NCBI GenBank assembly: GCA_029449235.1
Contig: JANATG010000014.1
Span: forward strand, 1,550,001 to 1,614,000
Origin: Linnemannia schmuckeri
Lineage: Eukaryota; Mortierellomycota; Mortierellomycetes; Mortierellales; Mortierellaceae
Direction of reading: 5' to 3'
Length of the DNA: 64,000 nt
Position 1 is the stretch's first letter; each line of letters begins with the position of its first letter. Both the position numbers and the translations under genes were made by a program. Positions 12,261-23,545 of the stretch are shown here, piece by piece. The notes under the pieces are model-generated. The model was not told the origin of the DNA. It saw nothing but the letters and a program-made list of their open reading frames with translations, and did no database searches.

Positions 12261-13407
12261 CGTTCTCTCCTATCTCCCCTTCTTTCCTCTTGAGGGTTTT
12301 CCGTTTGGTAGAGTGGAGATAAAAACCACCCTGCTGACCAGTGGGATAGGAGGAAGTGAAAAAGAGAGAGAGGAAGAGAGGGGAGAAAAGGGGAGGAAAG
12401 AAAGAAAAAAAGGCACTTGAGGGAAATTCAATTGAGGAGTTGGAATGTGGCCCCTCTCACTTTTTTTTTTTTTGTCTCCCAGCACGTACAGGACAACCTT
12501 CTTCGATTGGGGTGCGCACTGTATGCGCATGTGTACGTTGTGAGGGCGTGTGTTGTGTGTTGCGTGTTGTGTGGGTGCGTTTGTGTGTACCATGGTCGCA
12601 CACCCTTGTTTTGTTTTGTTTTGTTTGTCTCTCGGGCGGGAAAAAGTACAAGAAAGGGAAGAACGTTGGCCTGACTTGTTTGTGTTTGTTTTGTTATCTC
12701 GCTTTCCCTCGTTCCCTTCTTTCTTTGTCTCGTTCGCCTGTTGATTTAAATAGTTCCCCAAGTTTAAAAATCTGAGCACAGCATGTGTTTTGTTCGTAGA
12801 GGAGAATAAGAAGAAGGGGGATGGGAAAAGAAAGGAAGACAAGGCAACATCCGTCTTCATGTGTTCGTGCTTGTCGGGACTCGAAATAAAAAAAAAAAAA
12901 AGTGGTTGCATTGGGATCCCATGTCAACCTTGAATATATTCTTTTTTCTTTTGAGTGAAAAAGTCGTGTGTAAATGTGTTTATGTGTACGGGTGCATGGG
13001 CCAGGTAGGCATTGGACGCACAGAATAGAGTGTGTTCAGTTTATTAGAAAGTAGCTACTTGGGAGTAGAATAGCGTGTGACAAGCACAAGCAGCTAAGCA
13101 GCTCTTTTTTTTTTTTTCTTTCAATGTTTCACCAATACAGCCGCACACATCTCTCACACACAACATGTATATGTATTGATGTCTTTCTTAGTTCCAACGG
13201 GCGACAGGCATAGCATATGGCTCATGCATGTCCTTTTTCTGTCTGTCTGATCAGTCAACAGAGAGAGAGAGTGAGACACGGTCGACAGAGACAGAAAGAG
13301 AGAGAGAGACGATCAAACTTCATCAGGTAACCGTCAGTCTCGTTTTAGTGTATGGGTGCGATCCATCAATAGGCCCAATGGGTGAATGGGTGTCGGGGAC
13401 TGAAAGA

Positions 13408-13430
13408 AGAGAGAGAGAGAGAGAGAGAGA
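13408..13430. repeat. (GA)n microsatellite
   Basis: Uninterrupted GA dinucleotide run within a broader GA-rich region (13260-13430). Confidence 0.85.
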
Positions 13431-14176
13431 TAACGACACCAACGTACTGTACATACAGACAGTACAACATACAGTACAACATACAACGGACGGACGGGAC
13501 AAGCACGCGGTTGCGATGCAACTATGTGCAAATGAGTATCGTGCGCTAATATCATTATTATTGCTCGCTTTGTTCATAGTCTCGCCCACTCCGGGCGGGA
13601 AAGAAGAACAAAAAGGGGAAAGGGGGCCAGTGGGTACACGACGATGGATGAATCACTCCTACACTCTCACTCGCCCACCACTTCTACTCCCTTTCTGGGT
13701 CACTTACTTTTCCCTCGCTCGTTCACCTTCTCCTGTTGACTGATTCCCTTTTCCCCTTTTCCATTCCTCTCTTCTTTCTCTCTCTCACACACACACTCTC
13801 ATCCACACCACCGTTCACTCTCTTACTGCCTTTTTTAATCCTTTTCTCATCCACCACCCACATCCGCCCTCTCCCACTCTTCCATTGCAAACACTCATTC
13901 AGTTTCTCTTCTTCATCAGCACTCGAGACAACCAATCAACTTTTCTTTCATTTCATTCTGCTTGTTTGTTTTACTTCTTTTTGTACCGCTCTTGTGCTCC
14001 CCTCGCTGCTTCTCTCTGTCTCTTATCCTCCCACTCTTTGACCACCCAAACCCAACCCTCTTGCTCCTTTTATCCCTAATTTCCAGACAACTGCACTCTT
14101 GTTCGCCTCTCGAGGTATACACCTCGCCTCCTTCCTCTTTATCTTCCATACCACCGTAATACCAACATTCGCATTC

Positions 14177-17100
14177 ATGAATCAATCGACATTTACTCGA
14201 CAAGATACCCAGACCTCCTATAACGGGAGCAAGAGTCATCATACCCCTTCAACTGCAACACTTGCCTCTGCCTGGTCCGAAAACTATTACCCTCAAGACC
14301 CAGTCATCGTATCCCAACAAACAGCCGAACGCGTGCACGTTCCAACCGTCGCTATCTCTTCCTCTTCGTCCACGATACCCGTAGCAAAATCCTCTTCTCG
14401 CCATCTTGCCACCAGCACTACAGCCCCTCCAGCAGGAACAGGATCGCTACCAACAACGACAAAGCCAGCTCGTACAAAGGTTCAACTGTCCAAGACTTTT
14501 CGTCCCCCTCCCGTCTCTGCCCCGTCTCCAACCTCATCAGCAGCACCGACTTTCACACCCTCCTTCTCCCGTCATCCCGTCAAATCCGCACCGCCAAACT
14601 CTAGAGACGACCTCGAGTTCTGGGCCTCACTCTATGCCCAACATCCAGTCATCACCCAACAACGACATGAACCCGCAGCACTCTCGCCACCCCGGACCAC
14701 AAACAAGAAGGGTGGACCCTTTGTCAAGATCTGGCAGGTGTTGAGAAAGACGCATTTGAAGGAAAGAGGGGGGGATCGCTCGGACCGCTTCCGCTTCGAA
14801 ACACTTGCACCCGAAGAAACGCCGACCACCACCACAGCGACAAAGATCTCGCCCAGCACTAGTTCTTTCTCTGTCGTCATTTTTTTCACCGTCGAGGAAG
14901 GAGAGCAGAGGGATAATCAACAACGAAAGTTTGGATCTGGATCTCGAAACTCGAAACGGTGGTCGTTGCCTCCGACCCTCCAGCTTTGGTGTGTTGAGTC
15001 TGCGAGAAACAGAAACAGGATGCTGTTCAATCAAAAGGAGCTCATGGGCTCCTTTGTCCCCAACGCCTTAAGTTTCCACCCCGACTCGAATGGACACGAT
15101 GTTACAGCACCACTCTACATCTACGAGACACAGACTTTGGGTTTGGATGCTGTCAGCCAAGAGGGACCAATGGTGTTGGAGCTGAAGCTGCAAAGCACCG
15201 AAGGAGCCATCTACTCCGACTTTTTCTATTTGTTTGTTCAGGAGAAGGAAGGTGCAGCTGGTGTTAACGGCGGCAAGTTTATCGAGACAGCAGTGATTAC
15301 TCCGCGATCGCAAGGCATTGTAGAGCCTAGGAGCCTCGGCAGCAGCGGTTCTGCAGGAGGCGGCAGCCATAGCAATGGACAACGATTGGTTACTGGCGTT
15401 CACAACAATGACAGTGTGGAGTCTTCGATTGGGTCGCATGATAATGAGCATCACAAGGACCGAGGCGAATGGGACATGACCGAGGACGAGGTTGAGGAGG
15501 AGGAGGGAGAAGAAGTGGAAGGCGTTGAGGAAGATGACTTTGACGAGGAGAAGCCGATTGGCGGTATAAAAGTCAAGAAAAGATCGCCTGCTGGAGGAAG
15601 AGGAGGAGGAGGAGATGGTTCAGTGGAGCCAGATGCAGGAGAACATCTCATGCAGGCGACATCTCAATTCTTTTCTAAGATGGGGTAAGCTTGCAAGTCA
15701 AGGCATAATGCATATCCCTCGATGGTGCACATACAAACATAGACACGCGCGCATGTGCACGTGTACATTTTTATTTTCGGGGGAAATTTCCTTTATTTCT
15801 TTTCAGGGACAGACAAACATCGCGAATGGGCAAATCGACGACTTATGTCATCCACCCTCTTATTGTAATTGCAATAGGTATTGGTTGTACAACTCAAGGG
15901 TAGTGCAATACATTGCACGGGATGAACGGACAAGGATCAAGACCGCTTTCCAGCCAGAGGACATCTGGATGCTCGGTATCTGCTACAGTCTCCAACTACA
16001 ACTCGAAAACAACAATGCCAGTGAGACACCTGTCGTGCAAGAACCAGCTGAGTCAGAAAAGCAGGGTCACCTCGATCGTACTTTAACAGAGGACAATGCA
16101 TCAGTCACATCACTCTCACAGGGATCAACTTTAGTGAACGGCGATACAACACTTTCGGAGCGACCTCAACCTCATCGATCCATGTCCTTGACCAAGTTTG
16201 CAACCACAACTCCAGATCGCTCATCTGCAACATCTTGCATTTCGTGTCATGAAGCCCAGTCACATTCACACTCACGAACTATTACCCCCGACACAGTCTC
16301 GGATACAGCAGTAGTATCACCAGCAGTGATCACGTTCGACCAACAGCCTTCAGAAGCCAACTCCTTACCATCACCCGCAACTTTGCCTAGCACAAAACGG
16401 TCTTCGAAGCTAGCTTCAAGGTTCTCAAAACTGAGTCTGGGTTCTGAGAGTTCATTGGCCAAGGAGGCAGCGCGGCATGGTTGTTCATCCCTAGATGCTG
16501 GCAAAGGCGACGCTACCGAGAAGACCGACCCGACAAAGACCGACCCAATCCCAACTCCTCCCAGCCCTCGTAAGGCAGGAAAGCGCAGGATGACTATCTC
16601 GGGACTCTTTTCGTGGGACTCTTCTTCCTCTGACTCCAAGAATTCTGCTCCACGAATGCCCGCACTCCCGACCAGCAGCAGCAGCATATCGGCCCTCAAG
16701 AACTTGGTCCGAACTTCTGGCTCCAAACCTCAGCAATCACCAAGCACTGTAATCCCTAGCAACTCGACAAGAGTGTCACCACAATCAACAATCTTCATGG
16801 AGCCGGAATCTCTGGAGGACGATGACTTTGCTAATGTCGAATACCCACCCGAGCTCATAGGGCGACAACCTACCTCAAGCTCCTCAGGCTTAGGATCTAT
16901 ACTCGAAAGTCAATCAGTGGACGCTACATCTGAGGCGCAAGATCAAGTGTCAAAGAAGTTGCCAACACCACCACCATCGTCTTCTTCGTTGTCTGCAAGA
17001 GAGCTTGAGGCACCTGATGCTGCAGCAGGACCTAAGAGGGAGAGGCGGCGCAAGACCAGCCAGATGGCGATGCAGGGACCTACTGGCCTGCAGAGCATGG

Positions 17101-18959
17101 ACCAACAGCAGCAATACCCGACCACTCAGGGATCACCATCAGTTTCGGAGAATGTTCCTCACATGAGCCACCCATCAGGTAGCAGCAGCAGACGTCAGAG
17201 TAGTATGCCCCCTTCTACTACATCGACACCTACCAAAGGACGGCCTAGGACAGCCACCTCGTCTATCTCATCTGTACCCTCGGCGTCCCCTTCTTCACTT
17301 CTCTCTGCAACTCCTGCCAGCAGCAATGGCGGTAGTTCTTCAGGATCAGCCATTCGTCGCTCATGGAGATCTCTTTCATTGTCGTTGGCATCAGCGAAAT
17401 CAGCTCTACCACTTGTGTCCTCAGCCAGTTTCAGTCTGAGATCTCCCAAGTTGCCATCCCAGTTTAACGAGGGCTTGATGCGCCGTGACTATGGCGAGTT
17501 AGGAAGCGAGGAGGATTACTTTTCAAACGCCTTCAACGTTCCCGGTGCCGTCACCTTGCCACCTGCAGTTACTGCCTCATTAGCCCTACTTCGAACCACC
17601 CCTTCATCAATCACCAGCACCCTCACACCAGAACAGGTAACTCTCAATCTCTTCATGATGGACTTCCAGTCCCGACTCTGGTTCACCTACCGCAAGGACC
17701 TGGCACGGATCGAGCCCTCGTTCTATACCTGCGACTCGGGCTGGGGCTGCATGATGCGAACTGGACAAAGTCTGCTGGCTCAGGCGTTTATCCAGGTGTT
17801 GATGGGACGCGAGTGGAGGGTTCATCATCATGATCAGCCCCAGCCAACTCAGCGACGACAGGAGAGACGCTACAAGGAGGTTGTGAGTTGGTTTGTAGAT
17901 GAGGCAGAGAGGCCTTATAGTATTCACCGTATTGCGAAGCAGGGCTTGGCTTTGGATAAGCGCATTGGAGAGTGGTTTGGACCCTCCACCGTCGCCCACG
18001 CCCTCAAGTATATTTTTCTTGTTTGTTACTGTTTACAAGTGGTTGTTTCCACATTTCGTTCTTATAACAGTCATGCTGACTTTTTCTTTTTTTTTGTTCA
18101 CACTGTAGGCGACTTACGAAATTGCACTATGATTGCCCGTTAAAGGTCATCGTGCCCATGGACGGAACAGTTCGCGTCTCGGCAGTCCTCCGCGCCGCAT
18201 CATCCCACTCATCCCACCTTTCAGCCTCAACAACTTCTTCCACCTCCCCATCACCTTCACCGGACCCAATCCTTAGAACTACACCTGCATCGTTGCAGGC
18301 TTGGAGACCCGTGCTGCTATTAATCCCGGCCCGCTACGGCCTGGACAGAGTCACAGGGAAATACCTCGCTAACTTGAAGAAGCTTTTCCGGATGCCCCAG
18401 TTCTTGGGTATTGCTGGCGGGCGGCCTAATCGGTCCCTCTACTTTGTTGCCTCGCAAGGTATTTGATCACAACTCGTTTTTTTCCTCGTTTTTAGAAATT
18501 AGGAAGCGAGAGGATGTACTAATGCTATTTATTTTATTTTATTTTTTCTCACTTCAACGTTTTTTTAGGAGATGAGCTGTTTTACTACGACCCGCATTTC
18601 GTCAAGCAGCGCGTCACACCCGAAGAACTGGGTTCATGCCCCATGCCCGTAAGTGCTCCCTCATGATCACCTTCTCCCTATTTAGCCATTAGTAGCTTCA
18701 TTCCTCTTCCTCTAACACTAAATTAACCTTCCTCCTCCTTTTCCTTACGCCAAACAAAACACTGTAGAGCTTCCACTGCCCAGTAGTCCGGACGATGCAC
18801 ATCTCAGAACTAGACCCCTCCATGCTCCTAGGGTTTCTGATTCAGTCCAGGGATGAGTTGGACGATTTGAGGGTCCGGTTGGATCGGGATATGGTCGAGG
18901 TCTCATACCCGCTTCTTACGTTTGTCGATGATTCAAGGGTCTCTGCGAGTGCCTTGTAA
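14177..18959 (+). CDS. ATG4: Autophagy cysteine protease Atg4 with a long N-terminal extension
   Basis: Peptidase C54 processes the C-terminus of Atg8 and later releases it from lipid. Exons 14177..15684, 15878..18007, 18109..18458, 18569..18648 and 18768..18959 join without a stop into 1419 codons. The protease core is clear: PEDIWMLGICY, SRLWFTYRKDL, the nucleophile in DSGWGCMMRTGQ (Cys1127, codon 17748), the Asp-Pro-His element in YYDPHF (Asp1337, His1339), and VVRTMHISELDPSMLLGF. A Ser/Pro/Thr-rich insert of about 550 residues separates PEDIWMLG from the rest of the domain. The first exon adds about 500 residues of unrecognised sequence ending in SQFFSKMG, which splices to YWLYNSRVVQYIA. 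Typical Atg4 has 400-500 residues. Whether exon 1 up to about 15649 belongs to the same protein is less sure: an in-frame ATG at 15650 (MQATSQFFSKMG) could start a shorter form. Confidence 0.85.
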
Positions 18960-19259
18960 TTTTTTTTGTCGCTCACTTTTGTTTTCTATCGTTACTTTCC
19001 ATGCCTGCATGATTAGCATTAATATATTTTTCATTATTACAATGAACTTTTTCTCGGTATCGTGCTCGACATGCGCTTTCTTGAAAAATATTACCAATGG
19101 ATTACATTCTTTCTGCTTTATATATTGTCGTGCAATGAAAAAAAAAAAAGAAAAGAAAAAAACAAGTTATCAGGCCAGGGTCACTAGCAGGTTACTCAGC
19201 TCTACTAGCTAATCCCTTCGATTATTCTTTGAAGACGACTCCTCAACAGCACTTCGCTG

Positions 19260-19860
19260 TACCAACAATCTCTCCTAGAGAGGACTAAGACCGTTCACAT
19301 CCTTAAACCGCCTGTCCCGGACACACAACCGTCCAAGGTTCGAGCCCCAGATTAAATTCACAGAAGCTCGTCTTTTCCTGTCTTTATCGTCCGCAGGTAT
19401 CCGCCAAACTCGAACGAGTTTGTCGTTGGACATCGTCACAAACTCTAAGGAACTATTAGGGTTCCAAGAGATGTTGCTCACTGGGTCATGGAAGTCCTTG
19501 ATCACCGCAGCACAGCGCCATCTTTCTGCCATTACTGTCCCGTCTTTATATGCCTGTTGCCGACGACGCTAGAGTCGAATGGTGTCGTCCCGACTGTCAG
19601 AAGCAAGCCACTGACCGCAAGAAGAGTAGGCAACGCACGAGATGTCATTCTGGTGACCAGAGGGCATTACACTAGGGTCGTTCTCCGTTTAAAGATCCCA
19701 GAGTTCGATCCAATTGCTCTGTATACCGATAGCCAACTGCCGGCCGTTTAGTGAGAAAGCCAGTGCCCGAGGTCTTGTGTAATAAAAAGTGGTCGTTTTC
19801 ACAGGAGTCTTCCTCCGCGCGTACTGTCTCACTCACTGATCAACCCTCTGAGAGAAATGA
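19260..19860 (-). pseudogene. WD40 relic, C-terminal part of the NACHT-WD40 family
   Basis: On the minus strand one frame reads AFSLNGRQLAIGI, then CVAYSSCGQWLASDSRDDTIRL followed by TAG at 19569-19571 where the blade should have Trp. The stretch ISWNPNSSLEFVTMSNDKLVRVWRI and the tail SVNLIWGSNLGRL come next. The latter parallels the C-terminus of the NACHT-WD40 pseudogene at 5-9 kb (SIDWNPQGLSEFVTGCTDRSIRVWRV). A second stop follows a GI..NWIELWDL blade. Only the last blades and tail of the family remain, and no P-loop region is adjacent. The gene lies tail-to-tail with ATG4. It is clearly non-functional. Confidence 0.8.
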
Positions 19861-20992
19861 CTACAAGGATCAGAGGTGACTACTTTTCTTGTCTAGAGGA
19901 TAGAGGGAACGCGTCGACTAGACAAAAGCCAAGGGAACACATAAAGAACAGCGCAATCGACACACTCCATCGAAACCTGCTCTTCTGTCCACGTTCATTT
20001 CTTTCATCTTCTTCATCCTCCTCTGCCTCCTTTTCCTTTCATTGCAGATTTATTTTTGTTTGCCTGATCAATGCTATTTTTCTCCCCTTTAAACCTCGGT
20101 CTTTTCTCTTCTTTCTTTTCTCGTTCTCCCTTTCTTGAGGCAGAGGATGAAGCCTCATCTCATAACCTACCCGACTCCCCTGCCCTCCACCCCTTGATAA
20201 GACAACAGTTTCGTACTTTCAACTGTCAAGGATATTCAAGGAATGAGCACACTTCTCTTTAAAAGAAACTGGAATTACTCAACATAAAGAAGCACAACCA
20301 CAGCAAGGAGCAAACGAAAAAAGCATCAGTAGGTAATGCAATGTTAAAAGGGTTATTGAATTGGCGTTCCTGTAAATAAATAGGGCGAGTCATTGACTGT
20401 TTTGCGTCGTTCAACTCTTATATGCAGCAGATCCCCATCCTTTTCCTTCACTGTTCACTCCAACTTTTTTTAATTTTATTTCTTTCAGCATGATCGACGC
20501 AGCGACTGCGCATTGTAACAATCATGTCTAGGATAGATATAAAGCAGATGATTTCCTACATGTCGTTTGAGAGGTAACTGCTAATCTGTTGTGATGTACT
20601 GTACAGCGGCCTTTAGAAGGGCAAGAAAGGAAAAAATAAAATGTTAATGCCTTTTCTTTTTTTCTACCAGGCGGGCTCGGGGGACATGCCAAACGCGATC
20701 GCTCAGACGAAAGCTTGTCAACAGAGGAGGAGACAAGAATAATACTTCATCAGAACGACGTTCCCAGCAATGTCATAATCCTCAACCTTTTTCCCTCTCT
20801 CCTATGGGTACTCCTTTAAACCGCTTCTCCGCCTTCCTCTTGAAAACGCTCTCATATCAGATTCTAGGGAGTGAGCACTCCTTTCCTTGTGGTTTTTAGC
20901 ATGGAATCGGGAGACACATTTAGCATCTTCCTAACAGATAAAAAAAAACGAAAGCAAGGAAGTAGCAAAAGCAAATTCCAGGAGTGAGAGGC

Positions 20993-20993
<1 letters not shown>
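19861..20993. other. Intergenic stretch, no gene seen
   Basis: T-rich tracts and short frames only. I find no domain, tRNA or repeat family in it. Confidence 0.4.

Positions 20994-21031
<38 letters not shown>
20994..21031. repeat. Poly(A) tract, about 38 nt
   Basis: Uninterrupted A run about 250 bases upstream of the next start codon and 20 bases before a TATA-like box. Confidence 0.9.
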
Positions 21032-21034
<3 letters not shown>

Positions 21035-21050
21035 AGGACGTCAACATTTG

Positions 21051-21059
21051 GTATATAAA
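21051..21059 (+). promoter_or_regulatory. TATA-like box for the gene at 21283
   Basis: GTATATAAA lies just after a long poly(A) tract and 225-230 bases before the ATG. Poly(dA:dT) next to a TATA box is a common fungal promoter layout. Placement is inferred from sequence only. Confidence 0.4.
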
Positions 21060-21282
21060 GACAAGCGAATCCTCGTTTAACAACCTCAACCCTCACACAC
21101 TCCTCTTCCAAGCTCACTTACTTGAGCACATACTCTGTCATCATCCTCTAGTTGATTATGCTATTATTATTTTTCACGTCGGTTCAATTGTAACAACATA
21201 CATGAGGGCCGCATGCTCTGTGTGATTACTACTAATACACAAAGCATGAATAAACCCTCACATCCTTACACAGACAAGAAAA

Positions 21283-21732
21283 ATGGCAATCCGCAAGCAC
21301 TCCTTCGCTCAGGTGTTGGCAGTTCTTGCCTTTTTTACCCTGTCAGCCTTCAAATACTCTCTACGGCGGTCCATTGCAAGTCGCCTTAAAGAAGAGTTCA
21401 AAAACAAACCCAGCTCCGCGTCCGTCAATCAGTTTGTCGCCAACTCGAGTGATGCGGTGATTGCTGCAGGCATGGAGAAGCGGTTCCAAGGAGAGTACAA
21501 GTTCCAGACAGGTCGCGTCCTAGGGGCCAAGCTGGTCTACTCTGTTGACTCTGTTCAGGCCAAGGAACAAGCTCTTGAGGTGCTCAATGATATGGTTGCC
21601 ATGGTTTGTGCGAATGCTAAGGAGTGTAGTAGCACTTCGTGGAGAGTCGACACCAGTCCTCTTTCACCCTTCTGCTCAACCCTTTCACATTTTCCCTTGT
21701 TTTTTTTCCTCCTTTTTCAGCGCAACAAATGA
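21283..21732 (+). CDS. Small protein of unknown function with N-terminal hydrophobic segment
   Basis: I do not recognise this gene. An ATG after an A-rich leader opens a frame with a hydrophobic stretch at residues 9-24 (AQVLAVLAFFTLSAFK), which could be a signal peptide or membrane anchor. A Lys/Arg-rich region and a soluble part with GRVLGAKLVYSVDSVQAKEQALEVL follow. The end of the open frame (PLFFFLLFQ) is the translation of a polypyrimidine tract followed by CAG at 21718-21720, which looks exactly like an intron 3' end. The true gene therefore probably splices from a donor near 21625 to 21721, and the last 35 or so residues given here are likely intronic. It is convergent with RPS9. Confidence 0.45.
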   Translation: MAIRKHSFAQVLAVLAFFTLSAFKYSLRRSIASRLKEEFKNKPSSASVNQFVANSSDAVIAAGMEKRFQGEYKFQTGRVLGAKLVYSVDSVQAKEQALEVLNDMVAMVCANAKECSSTSWRVDTSPLSPFCSTLSHFPLFFFLLFQRNK

Positions 21733-21973
21733 GGATGGACACAAACACACGATGCTTCATTTTAATTTTGAAGTAAAGAATTACCTTCCATATGCTTCTC
21801 TTACACCCTTTAAAAAGAAACGATAGCGCGTAGATCAAAATGGCGAAAGTGAACAGATCAAAAGAAGGACAGCACAAGAACAAAAAACGACAATGTAACA
21901 GAGCAAGTAGATGTGTGGTTGAGATTTGGTTTTTAATGGTGTGCAAAAAAAGGGTAGACAAGACGAGTATAAT

Positions 21974-22910
21974 TTACTCCTCATCCTCCTCCTCGTCGCC
22001 CTTAGAGGCAGCGGCAGCAGCGCGCTTTCTCTTGACACGACCGGCACGTCCACCACCGTAGGGGGAGGTGAGGGAGAAGTCGATGTGCTTCTGGGAGTCG
22101 AGACGGACAACGAAGGAGGGGATGTCGACGACCTGCTTGCCGACGCGGATGTGACGCTGACGGATCAAGACACGAGCGTGGTGGATGGACTTGGCAAGAC
22201 CGAGCTTGAAGACCTGGGTCTGGAGGCGACGCTCCAAGAAATCCTCGATCTTCAAGGCCAAGACGTAATCCAACTTCATCTTGTCCTCGTCCAAGACACC
22301 GATGCGGACCAAGCGGCGAATCAAGGCGTTACCCTCGAAGAGGCGGCGGGGGTCCTTGTCCTCGAGAGTCAAGAGCTCACGGGCAGCACGACGGATGTTG
22401 GACAAGGTGAAACCAATGCGCCAGATCTCGCGCTTGTTGCGGAGACCGTACTCTCCAACGAGCTTCAACTCCTGGTCGAGACGGGCGGCCTCGAAGGGAC
22501 GACGGGGAACCTTGTAGGTCTTTGAGCAGTTCTTGGGGGCTCCAGAAGGCACTAATAGATAGAGGCGAAGATAAAGGGTGGAGGTGTTAGGGTGTTGGGT
22601 CTGGGTTGGTGTGAAGGAGGTCGAGGTACTGCGGTAAGTGTGAGGGTTGGTGTGTCCGTATGACAGTTGGCCGCAGTGGTTGACTTGAAGTTCACATAGA
22701 GTCGCTTGCTTGAATACCGATAGACAAGGTAGGACTTTTAGGTTGCCGCCAAGGTAGGGGAATGAATACTGTCGTTATTAATGCTGATGCAGTGAAGATG
22801 TGTTGTTGTAGTTGCCACTGGGTTGCTGGTTGAGCGTCGAGACGAGGAGGCGCTGTTGTTGTTCATGTTGTGGTGAGTTGACGTTCTTCCTTAGTGCAAA
22901 GGTACTTACT
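21974..22910 (-). CDS. RPS9: 40S ribosomal protein uS4 (RPS9)
   Basis: uS4 binds 18S rRNA in the small-subunit body near the mRNA entry channel and guards decoding accuracy. The long exon (22551..21974) encodes a full-length protein: SKTYKVPRRPFEAARLD, the S4 RNA-binding domain with RLQTQVFKLGLAKSIHHARVL and RQRHIRVGKQVV, and the acidic tail GDEEEDEE. Total 192 residues, the usual eukaryotic size. The exon has no ATG before CCT TCT GGA; the acceptor TATTAG is followed directly by TG-CCT. A matching donor (GTAAGT, minus strand from 22909) is preceded by an A at 22910, so splicing creates A|TG. I therefore place the start codon across a 358-nt intron. The alternative is a GTG start or an undetected coding exon 1, which is less likely. 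Confidence 0.9.
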
Positions 22911-23545
22911 GGCTAAAAACTGATTAGAGAAAGAGAAGGATCTCGCCTAGGATGCAGCTGAATGGTCGTCTTTGTACTCTGCGAACAATGTTATTCAATT
23001 ATAGTGAAAGATAAAAACAACAACAATCGCCGGGAGCAGCTTCTATATATGGTAACAAACCCCGGTCGAAGGGCAGGTGGCTTGTGTTCACGAAGAGGAG
23101 ATGGATGGAAAAAGAAGAGCGAGTGGATGGATGGGCCAATCAAATCACCATGCACAAATTTATCAGACTGCTTTTTCTTGCGTAGCAGTGAGAAGTGCAG
23201 ACTAAAGGGTTTGAGTGGCCGTGGTTTGTTTTGATTCCCTCCTTTCTTTCTTGACCTCTTAGGGTACGGGATAATACTTTTTTATTAGAATGGGATTCTC
23301 TCGATCATGGTCGAAGGAGACAACATGATCAGACCAGCAAGGGATGCAACATCACTTCGACACAACACAACAACAGCAGTGGTCAACGACAAAGGAAGCT
23401 CAATCCAGGACGCAACCATCATCACGAAATCCCATGCCGGCACAGACATCGATCACTCAACTTTAGAACATGACTTGTACATAAACACTCACAACGGACC
23501 CACACCTTTTTTCGCTCTCTTACATATCAACAGAATTGATTCATC
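22911..23545. promoter_or_regulatory. Shared divergent promoter of RPS9 and RPL21
   Basis: The two ribosomal protein genes are transcribed away from each other from this 635-base region. A telomere-repeat-like motif TTAGGGTA sits at 23259-23266. A second TTAGGGT at 22587-22593 lies in the RPS9 intron. TTAGGG-type sites bound by Tbf1-like factors control ribosomal protein genes in several fungi; its use here is inference. The region has no believable coding frame. Confidence 0.55.

Larger units (their letters stand above)
11909..14176. other. 2.3 kb gene-free stretch rich in simple repeats
   Basis: I see no gene here on either strand. The open frames are translations of T-runs, GT-rich and GA-rich tracts. 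The last 450 bases before the ATG at 14177 are strongly pyrimidine-rich on the plus strand, as expected of a fungal promoter and 5' leader for the ATG4 gene. Confidence 0.5.

Noticed and set aside
12270..12911. 213-codon minus-strand open frame
   Set aside because: It is a translation of T-runs and GT-rich simple repeats, with overlapping frames of similar length on both strands and no domain.
13228..13743. 171-codon plus-strand frame rich in Glu and Arg
   Set aside because: It is driven by a GA microsatellite; no start context or domain.
19337..19350. GGTTCGAGCCCC, similar to the B box of a tRNA gene
   Set aside because: No A box or cloverleaf can be built around it, and it is part of the minus-strand coding sequence of the WD40 relic (IWGSNLG).
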